64,000 nt of DNA from Liolophura sinensis (Eukaryota > Mollusca > Polyplacophora > Chitonida > Chitonidae). The notes below the pieces were generated by a model. That model saw only the letters and a list, made by a program, of their open reading frames with translations. It did not search any database and was not told where the DNA came from. This document shows, in pieces, positions 14,801-26,500 of this stretch (its first letter is position 1; every line of letters begins with the position of its first letter). Both the position numbers and the translations under genes were made by a program. The DNA is taken from the NCBI RefSeq assembly GCF_032854445.1, contig NC_088302.1:33821979-33885978 (forward strand), given 5' to 3'.

Positions 14801-15995
14801 GATACGTCTTAACGCTTAAGTACAACCATTGCTATAATATAAATTAACAAACATAAGTTGGTAATAATAGACCAGTAATAAGAGGCACTTCGTTTTGTAT
14901 TCATTCTAATTAGAAATATCCAAAACATACCACATAGTTGATGTTGCACTCGAACTTCCTTCATGAGGTAAGCGTACTTCCCTATATATACATTTTTCAG
15001 TAATTAAGTTTATAAAATTACAAAAATTAAGTTTTAAACGCATAATGAAACCACTGCATTTCTGTTAAAATAATCTATTTCAAAATAGTTTTTCACAGTT
15101 TAATCACGTGTACTTGCTAGAGGTACACAAAGTCGATCTCATTTCGTTTCTATTAACTTGGTGTAGGCCTACATATTTAATACACATGTGAAAAGCCTAT
15201 ACTGTTGTGTACAGGTGTATGTTCACATATGAAGGAAAGTAACGCATATCTTGTGTTACGAATGAAATAGGGCGGAACAGAGCTATGCGTTAACATTGTC
15301 CTAGGCGATATCAAACGGATTATCGTACACGTTCCCAATTATAAGTTGTTTATATCTTTATCATGCGGCTGAATTAATCATCTGTGAGAAAATAAAACCT
15401 GAATGAGTCACTTACCTAGGCGTGAGAATAAGTGTTTTAGTTTTATCAATGTCCACTGTCATCACATACAGGCCCGTGTCTGAGGCGACGGTCACCACCT
15501 CCCTCTCCCCGAGGGTGGACAGCGCCACAGAGGCTGGGCCCATCAACTCTGGTCCCGGGTTAAGTATGTCCGGCAGGTCGAAGCGCTTCATCGGCACGCC
15601 GTAGATGTTGATCACGTCTATCGAGGCGGTCTCAGAGTTGACGACTAGCAGCGACTGGGTGTGGGGCACGGCGGTGATAGCCGTGCACCTCCCGTATGAA
15701 TACACCGTACGTCTCACGTCGAGGAAGGGACAGGAGATGAAGCGAATGTTCCGCGTGTCTAACGTGATCACAACACCGTCGAAATCGAATCCGGTTTTCA
15801 CGGACATGTACGTGATGGCGAGTGGTTTCCCTCGGAATGTCTTAGTAGACGATAACCGGTAGCCGTCTTCTTTCCTGTCAAATACATGGCGCTCTAAAAC
15901 ACGATTAGCATTGTCAATGGCGTACAGGTCCGTATTGGGGGCGAACACTGTCCCCCTAAACACCGGCGCGGGCATTATGTACGTCCGGCTGTTCG
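2856..15995 (-). CDS. Beta-propeller-like protein, two coding exons on the minus strand
   Basis: Coding exons, in transcript order, are 15995-15416 and 3162-2856. The first follows a good acceptor (caatttcag) and ends AG|gtaagtg in phase 2; the second follows cttaatcggcag and completes the split Arg codon. From the first in-frame Met at 15975 the protein is 288 aa; the frame is open back to the acceptor, so an upstream coding exon is possible. The sequence is a series of short hydrophobic strands with turns (for example GVVITLDTRNIRFIS, SLLVVNSETASIDVI, EVVTVASDTGLYVMTVD, DLLFVANGSEDEPKIHRYSL), as in NHL or TRIM-type six-bladed propellers. No signal peptide, membrane helix or catalytic motif is visible. 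The exons are much more GC-rich than the surrounding intron. Function is unknown, and family membership is inferred from strand pattern only. Confidence 0.72.
5632..5918. mobile_element. Head-to-head pair of family C SINE 3' ends (inverted repeat)
   Basis: At 5632-5697 a SINE tail lies in minus orientation (tatttgattgatgtttac ... cttatacgacggcggcc). At about 5770-5918 another copy lies in plus orientation and ends ggccgccgtcgtgtaagtg ... caaataaataaataa. The arms of about 65 bp are mutually complementary and are separated by about 140 bp, so the transcript could fold into a long hairpin. Confidence 0.75.
6720..6880 (+). mobile_element. Possible tRNA-headed SINE, family D head
   Basis: The stretch has an A-box-like CCTCAGTGAGTTAGGTG and a B-box-like GCGAGTTCAATACC, then 'ttggatatggaatttgta'. 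The same pairing of a 'ttcaa' box with 'aacatggaatttgtac' appears at about 55490-55790. The copy is diverged, so the assignment is tentative. Confidence 0.45.
7120..7235 (+). mobile_element. Degenerate family C SINE fragment
   Basis: The stretch from 'tctggccgatttcttc' to 'acaagtgaaatatttttgag' and 'acacaatcaagtaaac' matches the 3' part of the family C SINE with many substitutions. Confidence 0.5.
8390..8547. repeat. Diverged tandem dimer of about 80 bp
   Basis: Two neighbouring blocks share the order 'ccgagacatttcac', 'gtaggtgt', 'gagcggatat', 'cgcagacctg' and 'ccgagatatttcac', 'gtcggcgt', 'gtagcggatat', 'cacagacctg'. This is an old local duplication with no coding signal. Confidence 0.5.
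8893..10315. repeat. 28-bp minisatellite, split by a SINE
   Basis: Around 38 units of about 28 bp, with the core GATCCTGTGTACAGGTCACC followed by atcaatac. About 29 units lie in 8893-9696 and about 9 more diverged units in 10058-10315. A family B SINE sits between them. Most units lack stop codons in several frames, so open frames up to 246 codons arise, but their peptides are simple translations of the repeat (for example VYRSPSIRSC). Confidence 0.9.
9697..10057 (+). mobile_element. Full-length family B tRNA-SINE inside the 28-bp array
   Basis: The head is tRNA-like (A box TAGCACAGTTGGTAGAGCG, B box GGATCAATCC). The body runs through 'ggttgacccgtatca', 'ggcggggcggctta' and 'aaataaaagagcggtgg'. 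The tail 'catatgactgaaac ... ttaaaccccaagc' ends in an (ACTC)n microsatellite. An 11-bp target-site duplication, TCAATACATGT, flanks it at 9686-9696 and 10058-10068. It is nearly identical to the copy at 26710-27070, so the family was recently active. Confidence 0.92.
11590..11742 (-). mobile_element. Family C SINE, 3' part, minus orientation
   Basis: It begins with the reversed tail (tatttatttatttag) and continues 'tactccgtactcacgcatat', 'cacgacggcggtc', 'gtgggaggaaaccgggcag' and 'cgaccatccgtaggttg', the standard family C order read backwards. The tRNA-like head is missing. Confidence 0.75.
12651..12717 (-). mobile_element. Family B SINE tail fragment
   Basis: The stretch 'gagtgagtgagtgcttgggg' then 'ttaacgtcgtactcaacaat' and 'cagtcatatgacgacg' is the reverse complement of the last 65 bp of the family B SINE, including its (ACTC)n tail. 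Confidence 0.75.
13686..13955 (+). mobile_element. Family A tRNA-SINE, near full length
   Basis: The head reads GGCCTAATGGTTAGAGCG, then GGATCAAACCC as a B box. The body includes 'tcgcttgacgctcagcact', 'gtgactgggtggggtatc' and 'ctcgccgtcatgtgactg', ending at 'aaaaatta'. It is the best-preserved family A copy in the window. Confidence 0.8.
14088..14575. repeat. 33-bp minisatellite
   Basis: The clean part (about 14284-14575) has nine units with the core ACGATTTCAGTTGCAGTTTT then caatatcagccat. Older, diverged units extend left to about 14088. The unit length is a multiple of three, so a plus-strand frame reads a repeated 11-residue peptide (AIRFQLQFSIS). I see no splice or start context that makes this a gene. 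Confidence 0.88.
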
Positions 15996-17526
15996 CTGAA
16001 ATTGGTTAAGGTAAAAAGATCGAGAGGCTGTATAAATTATACACGTATGTACTTAGATCTGTATACACCGGCCTGCGATTCTTTGCCAAGCCGAGCTTCG
16101 CCAAAGCAGTGTGACAGACTGGCTGAACGCTGTGTCTAGCTACTGCTGTCAATGCCTACGTACATCTGCTTGGCCATCAATATGTGAGCTAGGGTGCCCT
16201 TGTATATCGGTCAGCGTCAGGTACACGCTATAGGTGAGCCATCCACAAACACACTACTCGTTTGACAGCTACTCACGTCACGTGATATCCGCCGAGAAAT
16301 AAAAATAATACTTGCCACTGACGACAGGCGTGTATGTTGCAATGCGTGACGTCTTTGTGGCTGAATCGACGATTCTCTTGCAAACTATATCACAGCTTAA
16401 CACCTTGCTGCTTAGACACCTCGACTCACGTGCCGAAAACCTGTTCGCTCCCCCTTTATGCAGTCACCGCCCGCGTGCAATCACTTGAGCTGACACTATG
16501 TTCCCCGACTGCCAGGCTGGAGCGAATTCCACACAGTCTCTCAGCCATACACAATACATGCAGCCAAGTTCATGAATAGCACAAATGTAAATACTTCTCA
16601 TGTTTAATACAGCCTGCCCACCCCTGTTATTTAAAATGGCTCATTCGGTCTATGTACAACCTTCTTTAATATTAATTGTTTTTGGGACTCGAGGCGCTCA
16701 TAAACGAAACAAAACGTCTTGAATTTGTAAAGGATGTAGCCAAAAAATGCACTTGATCCATAAATATACAATATTTAAAAGCAAAAAATGATGATATTTT
16801 TGTTCGCTCAAACTACTGTATGGCAAATGTCTATGTTTGCTGTATTGATTGTTTCTACTCGCGGAGGCATATTATCGGTTCGTGGGCTCTCTCGTTATAT
16901 GCCGGTTTCTGACGCCTGATTTGAGCTTTGAGCATTCAAGACGTATTGATTTCAAATCCAGATATGTTCAAATTGAATTTGTCTGTCGTAGCAAGATAAA
17001 GTAGAATGCAATGCTGTTTAGGGTGAGCGGAAATCAATTCATTACGGTGTCGAGTTACACATCAAATTGGATTATCTTGTAGATAAATGCTACCATTCAA
17101 ACGCACAAAGAAATGATCTGCATGGTCAATACTAAAGATGGCTTTTGTCGGAGATCAACCGTTAGATTAACAGTACGTTGATGAGAACACTATGTTTGTT
17201 TATTCCTGCCTGTGTCGAATACGCAAATACACAAGCATTTCAGATCATTTTCTGGGCAATTTGTCAATGTTTAGAAACCGAAGCTGCATCCCACAAAGGC
17301 TGAAACAATTTCATCGATTTTACTTCACACAAAATGCAAATTTTTTCTTGCACCTCATCCAGGAATTCTCCACAAACATCATCGATCATTGTAAACAGCT
17401 CTTGTACAGTAAACATAAGGGTATTATATACATTGCTTTCGGTTCGAAAATTTATGGATTTTGCAACATATAGTATACCACTTTCATTGACGCAAGGTGT
17501 TTTGTGAATTTGTCTCCGACTGCATA

Positions 17527-17800
17527 TAGGGGCCTACATGGCCGAGGGAGTTAGCACGCCAGCACAGAGCAATGAACCGAGAGATTCCCATCAATGCGGT
17601 TGCTGTGAGATCAAGTCCAGCTCATGCATCATTCTGGCTTTCTCTCCGGCTGTACGTGGGAAGGCCTTCTAACAACATGTGGATGGTCGAGGGTTTCACC
17701 CGGAGCTCTGGCCGATTTCCTCAAACCGTAAGGCTAGCCGCCATCGTATGAGTGAAATATTCTTGAGTACGGTGTAAAACACCAATCAAATAAATAAATC
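17527..17800 (+). mobile_element. Family C tRNA-SINE, full length but diverged
   Basis: The head has 'gagggagttagcacgcc' and 'gtgagatcaagtccagc' (A and B box positions). The body has 'acgtgggaaggccttc', 'ggatggtcgagggtttc' and 'cgccatcgtatgagtgaaat', with the tail 'accaatcaaataaataaat'. Confidence 0.8.
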
Positions 17801-18014
17801 TGATTGCATGAACTAAACACCTACCTCCTATAAATTAAAAATTGACAACATAAGATATATATGCCATTACAGACGGCACAAGGAGATCATTTCAAAATAT
17901 AACTGCATTGTGCACGGATGAAGGACATGTACATTGCATTCGACAGGCACGGGGATGTCCGTTCATTTCTTGGTGGATAGCCAAACCGAAAATGGCATCT
18001 GAAGATTTGATTTT

Positions 18015-18110
18015 TTTTTATTTCCTTTATTTATTTGACTGTTGCTTGACCCCACACTCAAGACGTTTTCACATACACGGTGGTGGTCAGTTTTATGATG
18101 TATAAAGGAA
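18015..18110 (-). mobile_element. Family C SINE tail fragment
   Basis: The reversed tail 'tttatttatttgactgttgc' is followed by 'ccccacactcaagacg' and 'acacggtggtggtcag', a diverged 3' end. Confidence 0.6.
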
Positions 18111-18439
18111 ACATAAGTGTACAGCATAAACGACCGACCCTTGACAAGTTACGGACGAACTTTCCCACATGTGACGGATACAAATACGCACACCCTATTG
18201 TTGAGAGATAAATGTGTCTTCACAAAGAGGAGGGGGGGGGGATGAAAATTTGATGTCGTTGGAGATATCTACACAAGAATCAATGTACGTACGCTCACTG
18301 AGTTAATAAACATCGCGTACCATCCTTGATTTGGAAGCCGGCTAAGGCAACTATCGTACCATCGCACAATCGCAACGTGGTATCATTCGAAGATGACGCG
18401 AAGCTATGTCGCGAAGTGATTGAACAATAGTATGAAACG

Positions 18440-18610
18440 ATGACGTATATACCATCGTACATACCATCGTTTCGTTCCATCGCTTCGTACCATCATGTTA
18501 TCGCTCTTTGCCATCGTGTCAACGCCTCTGTCTACCGTAATATCGCTTCACGGCATGATTTCATCGCTTCGTACCACCGAGCCATCACTACGTGCCATTG
18601 TTTCATCTGT
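18440..18610. repeat. Degenerate short repeat rich in 'ccatcg'
   Basis: Variants of 'ccatcgcttcgta' recur about ten times with variable spacing. The left edge forms a small inverted repeat (gaaacgatg ... catcgtttc). No coding or regulatory role is apparent. Confidence 0.5.
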
Positions 18611-19417
18611 CTCTGGACAATTCACACCTTACTGGTGAATCACTTTAGTAATCTCTGGTGGAGACCCTTAGTAAGTTGTACCTTCAAAGTAGAACTCGTT
18701 TACCTATTCTAGTTTAAAGTTACAAGTTACAAGTTCAACTTCTAACTTCTGTCTAAAACTCTCTAATATTTCAAGTTCCGCTTCTTGAAGGTGTGTGTCA
18801 CTGTGTCACTCGACAAAGCACAAAAATACCGAAAAAGAAAAGATTTGTCTTCTTTGTGACCTAGTTTATAGCTGTTGATTTCATGTTTAACTGCAGCCAT
18901 GTGTTTTCTGGAATAGGACATGCGCGAGATGAGATTTCACATGCAATTATTTTCTGTTTGTAGTTATATTCACATCTGGTTCCATTGTTTATAACGTATA
19001 ATTATGTATACGCAATACTCTTTTCTAAAGCTTCGTTAATGTCCTTTTAGTTGTTAAGTTTTCAAGTCATAATGTCATCAACATGCACCTAGATACATAA
19101 CGAGTTCTTTTGTTTCCAAATTACGTATAATATGCGCCAATGCATATAAACACTCTTTGGACACCTTCCAAGTGTGAAAAACTGTATTGTATCGAGTTAA
19201 TTTACCTGTAACATTTCTACTTAATCTTAATTTTTATTCACGGCGTGATGTATTCCGTTTCCACTCAATTAAATGCATAACAAGTGTCCTTTTATGTCAA
19301 TGTTGCGTATATAGGTCTCCTGTGATACAAATTAAAGCTGGAAAGCCCCACGTAATTATGGATGTAATTTGCTTGACATCTAACTTTATTAATACATTTT
19401 AAACCGGATTTTCAAAA

Positions 19418-19632
19418 GATTTATTTATTTATTTCATTGTATACTCAACACTGTTTGACTGTTACGTCGGTGGCATGCATACCCCTGGGATAACCCATGA
19501 CCATCCGTAGGTTGCTCAGGGGCAAACTTTCTCGCCATGAGCTGGAATGAACCCCACAGGAACCACATTGGTGAGAGGCTCCTGTGTCATTGTGCTGCAC
19601 TAGAACGCCTATTACTACGCCGCAGAGGCTCC
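19418..19632 (-). mobile_element. Family C SINE, nearly full length, minus orientation
   Basis: Read reversed, it holds the tail (tttatttatttatttc), 'cgaccatccgtaggttgc'-like text, 'gagctggaatgaacccc', 'cattggtgagaggctcctg' and the tRNA-like head ending 'gccgcagaggctccc'. The middle has lost some sequence. Confidence 0.7.
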
Positions 19633-22600
19633 CTTTCCGAAAGACTTGCCGAATGGTACTGTTTGCATGTATGTATTGGCGCGAACGCAATACATTTTCC
19701 CGCGAAATGGAGAATCTGACCCAAGCTGAATTGACGAATCATGCGTTACTAGTTTGCTCACGAAACGTCATGGCATGCAAAGGCGGGAATAAAATATAAA
19801 GACTGTACACAGCTTAATTTCGAATTCCGTCATAGGTTTGTTAGGCTTGTGGTTGACCATATATGCATTATACCAAATAGTCGGGCTCTGCGTGTTGGGT
19901 AGGGACAGATGTCAGTTATCACATTTTCTTCGCTCGACATGTGATTTATTATAGGAAAAGAAAACACTACCATGAAGTATATGTCAGATGAAAGCCAATT
20001 TAAAACTTTCCACAAAATTAGTTGGATTTATTTTTTAAGAATGTTTTCAACCCAGAAACATGCAGTTGAAACTTTGGATTCTATGGACACCTTATCTGAC
20101 CATAAAGGGACAAGTGACGTCACATCAGGTTTTTGCCACTTACCACAAATCCACCGCTTGATTCCATCGCTTTAATGCGTATACATGTAGATCTATAGAT
20201 GCACTCACCGAATGGACCTTGAAACACAGTATATCAAAGGGAAAAGGCGGATGTGATGTTACTGATACTCTCCGTGTCACTACAGGTCACATTTGATTCT
20301 GATGTTTTAAAACCTTTTTACTCTTTTTAAAAATTCGAAAAAAATAATTCGGACTATTTTCATAGACAGTGTTTAATGGTCTTTCACCTGACATACGCTT
20401 CACTTTAGTGTTTTCTTTGCCTTTCAAATGTGGAAAGCTGCTCGATACCGATTAGTCAATACATTCTGTGTACAGCTGTGGATGTGATGCATGCCTAAAG
20501 ACAAAAGGCAGTATATGTACCAACTATGTACGCGCGACATAATGCAAAATTGCATGATAAAAGAAACTGAATTTGAATTTAAAGTATTTTACTTCTTCCA
20601 TCACCCTAAGAGCATGAGGGTGTGTATGTGATGATCGACCTTAACGATAGCGTGAAATTTATACTTCATTGTGATCTGTTCGGTTAACTGATAACGTTTG
20701 GTTGGTTCAGTAACCCGCTGTATAGTTAAGCTTTAACTTCTCGCTGGCAGAAAATGACTGTGCAAAGAAGGGTTACCAAATGCTGAAATTTGGCGAAGCC
20801 ATGCATGCAGATAGATGACTGACAGCCGCCATCTTGAATCACGTGAAAATGTGTTCTTACAATTAAGCGTATCTCTTACACGCATGATCGAGGTTGAAAC
20901 CTAGACACCTAGATTAGTTTTCCGGATACCACATGGGTTCACTAAATGGGTAATTCTTTAATGATAGTAAATATGCCAGACAGGGAGTTCAGGGTACAGC
21001 TATATAGGAAACTCGATCCAAAACCAGATTCACCATTAAGAAGGAACCACCCAAGTTATATATATGATACAAAAGACTACAGAGTGTGGGGAGTAAAACC
21101 AGATCAGCGATGACCGAGTGACATACCTCTTTCGAAAACAGCCACAATAACAAACCGGTAAAATCTGGCCCCTTGTCAATTTGCCTGAGTTCTGGTTTTA
21201 TTCTAACTGTTCATGTATACATGTCAAAGTAGTCATAACTTATGCAATCATCAAACCACCACGGACTGAGAAGTAGGTTTTTTTTTTTTTTTTAAAATGT
21301 TGTGATATTAATTGCAATCTGTTACACTTTACACTTTACAGGTGTAGAATCGCCAAATTCAATAAACAGTATGAAGGAAGCATATAAATATAGGGCTTGG
21401 GGATGCTTAGCTAGCCAGTAGAATCCCGGCTTATGCAGGCCAACGATATACAAAATACCACTGAAAATGCTTGAACAGTAGCAACTATACACTGAAACCA
21501 TCAGTATATAAGTATATGTTTTCACGATATTGCAGCAAGATGGAGAACTGTATAACCACTAGGCTGTTGGGATTATATTTAGCTATCTATAAAACCAGTA
21601 ATATTCGCTACCAAAATTGCCTTTCTTCAGTGACAGGTGAGAATACAAACTCCACACATTGATATGTTGTACGTCTCTATTATTGCAAGGAAAATACAGT
21701 ATAATACCTTTTCTCATTCAAAATGCTCAACTCCATAAGCCTTGTTTCGACACCAAGAAGTCATGGCATGGACATCTCCTATAACACATGACACAGGACT
21801 GGCCAGATTTGTAGCTACATGACTCTTTGATATGCTTATGTATGATCTGAAGAAAACGCGTTCACGGAAAATCTTTCGAAAGGAAGCCAGCATGATTTGG
21901 ACTTGAACTCAGAGCAACCACAATTATTGAGAGCCCCCCTGCGCCATTACGCCATTTTAGTCATCTGAAGGCCAGAGGGGCCCCTGTGCATATATAAGCA
22001 CCGTACAAAATACATATGTGTGGTCGAAAATGTACATACGTTCCTGATCACAACTCATGCATATCATAATGATTATGCGTATATATATACCTGCATCCTC
22101 AAGAACAAGCCGAATTAGGAAGACAAATGTATTAGTATTCCCACTTCATGGATGGTTTATCGACCAAGTCGACACAGTCTACTTCGTGCAGACCTCTGGG
22201 CGACCTATACTACACATTAACACCATGAAAGGCAAGAACCAACAGCAACGGGGATCATTTAGACCGTGCATAACTCGGCTTAATTAAGTTGCAAACAGCC
22301 ACGGTCACATCCGGTATATAAATCAAAGTTTCAGTTCAGGCGGTTAGAATGGGTCTCTTGTTCATTGAGATTTAAGCCATTTTGCTTAATTCCTTTCCAT
22401 TAGAGCATTTTATGCTTCCGCTTTGCTTGGAACCATAAACAAAGGGTCTTGGTTTCTAATGCGACTTAGACCCGTCGTACGGCTGGTTTATATTCGCTCC
22501 ATCTATATAACCACAGGGGCATATATAGCTCTACCTGGATCGTCCAGATGACGAATGTTCGTCAACTATATAAATACATCCTCAACATGATATATGACAT

Positions 22601-23019
22601 ATATGTTCCATGTACACAGAAAGGACACAGTAGCTTTTTTATAGGTTGTGTATATATTGGGCATATTGGCAGATGTAGATATATATTGCACGTATGCATG
22701 TGGACAGCTATGAGTATAGGGCTTAATTTACGCCACGTTGTTGATATTATTATGTCGGCCACTGCATTTAAATCTACATGACATTGGTCTTCTTTTGGAT
22801 ATCCCCCCCTCCCATGTATGCACATTTCCCCCTTTGGCATTACACCATGTTAGTCTACGCATAGTAAGTTGACCTGCCAAACTAGCGACCATGAATTTTA
22901 CGCTGGGCGTGCATGGTATAAGGATAAACTGCAATAATAAAGCTACATCAAATTAAAATACAAAATGTGTATTTGAACAAAACATTTGCTGGTTATATAT
23001 ATATATTAGGGGAAAATGT

Positions 23020-23105
23020 CCAGAGGAAGAAATGTCGTCTATAAGGAGAATTTTCCAGCGGGAAATGTCCATCTATATGCCTAAAGGGAAATGTCCGTGT
23101 ACCGA
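23020..23105. repeat. Short 'gggaaatgtcc' repeat
   Basis: Four spaced copies of (g)ggaaatgtc(c) occur with a 17-30 bp period. A comparable cluster of 'gacaaatgtctcgt' lies at 41078-41130, so both may be remnants of the same repeat. Confidence 0.4.
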
Positions 23106-23573
23106 AATAAACAGACAAAGGTAGGGCCTACCCTTTCTCAGAAAAGGGTGACAAATTTAGTATAATGGAATGAGAAGCTCTCTGAAACCTTAGGCGAAGC
23201 CTCCTGGGAAGTGGTAGTAATCTATAGCACATAAATATATTCCTGACCTACAGTTAACATACATGTATGTGACTAAATATTTAAAGTTAGATATCAGTGT
23301 TCAAAAAAATTTTTGTTTTGTTTTTTTTTCCCTGGTTTTTGTGAGTTGGTGATCATGCCATCACGCTTACAGTGAATATGTGTCCAATCAAATCAAATTT
23401 AATTTATATATGAGCTGAACGCGTGTTGGACATTTTGAGATCTCAACAAACATGCAATATGTGTTTTCACTTTACGACAAACACTACTAAGCGGACCACT
23501 TTACGGCACAGCTGGATTCAGTGATGAATGCAAGCCGATGAGTTAAATGGTGGTGGTAAGAGAAGTGAGAAAC

Positions 23574-26500
23574 ATGTTTTGGGGTAAGATTTAGGTCCCG
23601 CATTCACCTGACGTAGCAGCCAGCATCAGTTTGGTATAGTTTTTGAAATGTGCCGTATACATTTTAGTGCCTGTGGTTAAATGCAGACGCTATTTTTAAG
23701 TAAGTGCTCGGAGTCGTCTTGCAACAACAACACACGTGGGGTGCCCACCACGTTGTCTGGTTTGTAGGTGTCACCGGAATGTGAATGATCGAGTTATGCA
23801 TCCTGGCAATTTGATGGTCAAGTTTGGGAATTTTAAATTTAAGATTGCTGTCACGTGGTAGATGGACGCCAATTCATTAAAGAACAAGCTTTTCACAATG
23901 AACATCGGAGAAGGGGCTCATTCATTGTCTGACATAAAAATCCACCTAGTCTTTACAACTGCCCCAGCCACATTAAGGTGCACTGTTTGCTTTCTCGGCC
24001 AAACAGACCACGTGATTCGCAAATTCCTGTTTACAGCAATGCTCCAATATTACAAATATCACGTGATAATGTGTGAAAAGCAGATAGTGCACATACATGT
24101 TGATCCAAGGCTACTGATAATATAGTTTAATTGAATTAAATGTTGAGGTCTATTTTCAACAATTTCTGTTATTTACTAGCCTTAACTTTTAATCATTGAA
24201 CTGAAAAGTCAAGTCGGTTGATAAGCATGCAACAGAATAAAGTTGGCCTTAAATGCACTCTAAAACTAGCCTTGGATGAGTATTCTGCGCTTCTGTATAT
24301 TTGTACTGACCAAGCGACAGTACAAATATGAAAGAGCAGAAAATAGTTATCCAGGGCTATCTAAAATGGCAGGACACGCCAATTTCTGGTGTGGATTGAA
24401 GAAAATAGAACCTTTATTGCCACCCCTGCAAACATAAATCCATGCCTGGACCACAAAGCAATTCTGAAATGACAAGTTTAGCAACAGTGGTTCACTCAGT
24501 GTGGCGGTACAGTAGTATGGAAAGATCTGTCAGCAACCTATTGATGGTCCTCAGTTCCCACGGACCCTGCCCAGTTTCCATCCATAATACTGAGCACATT
24601 TGTTTGTTATGAAAATGAATTATTTTTGAGTACAGTGTTAAAACATCAGGTAAATAACATAACTAATAGGAAGCACAACTTGTCCAGTCAGCCAAGCATA
24701 ATGGCCAAACTTCACTGACATGCGGTTTGCTCCAATCTTGCGGTCTTACTTATGATTTAGTTGTGGTCATATTTGTGACATTATGTTGGAATAAATCACA
24801 TACTGCCATGTTCAGACTTGGCTAAATAAAGCCTTCGCTTAAGCGGTGCAATTTTTAAAAAAAGTATTAATTTCAGGAGATTTTGTACACTTGGATCAAC
24901 AAAAATGTTTTTATGAGAAGGCCAGAATTTGAAGGCGAGACAATTTAATTTTCATTTATGGGTGAATCTGTAAGCAAAGTTCTTGAAGACTTGAAGTTGA
25001 CCCATTGTTGTGCATGTTCGTTGATAAGATCACCATTTACAAGGGTTGTACCGCTCCGTTCCAGGTGTGACAATAGATGGGGGAAAGCGGTACAGCCAGA
25101 CAGTGGAGAGGTCCTTCCATATCTCCATGGCTGCCTTGGAACCGAGTTCAGCTAAAGGTAAGATCGAGTCTGTTCATTGTAGTATGTCAGGCACATAGTA
25201 GGTCCTGACATTATAGCAGGGTTGAAATGTCGCCTGTCTGCCTAGCACCGACTTGTAAATCTTACAAGAGGGAAGTACAAACATTTTAATAGTAGTAGTA
25301 TCTACAATGTCGACAAGTCACTACAAGAGCAGTTGCAAATGTTAGCAGTTGGCTGTGAAGTTACCTCCCTTGATCGCACGTGCAGCGGTGAAGTGTAAGC
25401 TAGGTGACGTATACTGTCAGACCTGAAGAGGTTGTCGTAACCAATGTAAATTACAGGTAGCAAAACATGGGGCAGATTTTTAAAACTAACAGCCTTTCTG
25501 AACTTAATGCACTACATTTGATCAAGAATATAGCATGGTGGCAGAGTTTGTACGAGTCAGGAAGGCTAGTTGACATTCGTGTTCTGTTGTAGGATGTGTG
25601 TCCCTTATGATACAGCATGAAAAAGCCGAGTTTCTGTTGTGTACGCTTGACACCAAAAACATTTACCAACAGCCTCTGGATCTGAACTTTACTGAGGGAG
25701 AGGAAGTGACCTTTTTCTTGACAGGATCAGGTTTGAACACCATATTAAATAAGTGAACAATTTTTAATCAAAGCAATAAGCTCCAGTCAATCTATCAGTC
25801 CATGGATCAATTTTTGAAATTCAGTTATTCAGTTCAGCAGTTTTGGTGCATCATTGTACATCAGATTGAAAATTACATATTATAATATTCTTCAACCTAG
25901 CAGAGAGTTGATGGAAAGTGTTCTACAAATTTAATTTAAATAGTCCTCTAGGTTTTCACTGAGACTAAGAATTGGCTATTTACTAATATATGGAACTCTT
26001 CATTCATCATGCAAATTTGCTGTCTTCTTGGTTTTCAGGAATCATTCATTTAACAGGCTTTTTGGTGGAGGATGAAGAGGAAGGCATGGAGTATTCTCAT
26101 GACATGGACTCCTCAGATTATGACTCCTCTGATGAAGGTGTGAAGCCACATGTGTAATGAATGATTGAAGCCACATGTGTAATGAATGATTGAAGCCACA
26201 TGTGTAATGAATGATTGAAGCCACATGTGTAATGAATGATTGAAGCCACATGTGTAATGAATGATTGCAGAGATGTTTTAAGGTGTGATCAATCAGCTTT
26301 CAAGGGGCCCCCGTGGCTCATCTGGTTAGCGCACTAGCACAGCGTAATGACCCAGGAGTCTCTCACCAATGCGGTCGCTGTGAGTTCAAGTCTAGCTTAT
26401 GCTGGCTTCCTCTCGGGCCGTATCTGGCAGTAACCTGCGGATGGTCCTGGCTTTCCCCCAGGCTCTGACCAGTTTCCACCCACCATAATGCTGGCCACCG

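Larger units (their letters stand above)
3163..15415 (-). other. 12.3-kb intron of the propeller gene
   Basis: This intron separates the two coding exons. It contains an inverted SINE-tail pair (5632-5918), a diverged dimer (8390-8547), a 28-bp minisatellite interrupted by a SINE (8893-10315), SINE fragments (11590-11742 and 12651-12717), a family A SINE (13686-13955) and a 33-bp minisatellite (14088-14575). I see no other gene in it. Confidence 0.6.
15996..23573. other. Intergenic interval between the propeller gene and the FKBP gene
   Basis: The two genes are divergently arranged, so both promoters should lie here. I find no confident coding exon. A possible 5' untranslated exon of the propeller gene could end at a GTGAC|gtgagt donor near 16275 on the minus strand, but this is speculative. 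SINE copies lie at 17527-17800, 18015-18110 and 19418-19632. A degenerate 'ccatcgcttcgta' repeat lies at 18440-18610. Confidence 0.5.

Noticed and set aside
15422-15862. Two plus-strand frames opposite the propeller exon
   Set aside because: The minus strand has matching splice sites and a strand-turn protein pattern; these are antisense shadows.
24958-25155. A 65-codon open frame that covers FKBP exon 2 and could be its first exon
   Set aside because: It is in a different frame from the conserved [15 protein letters not shown] reading. The acceptor at 25064 and the MFWG exon at 23574 explain the locus better.
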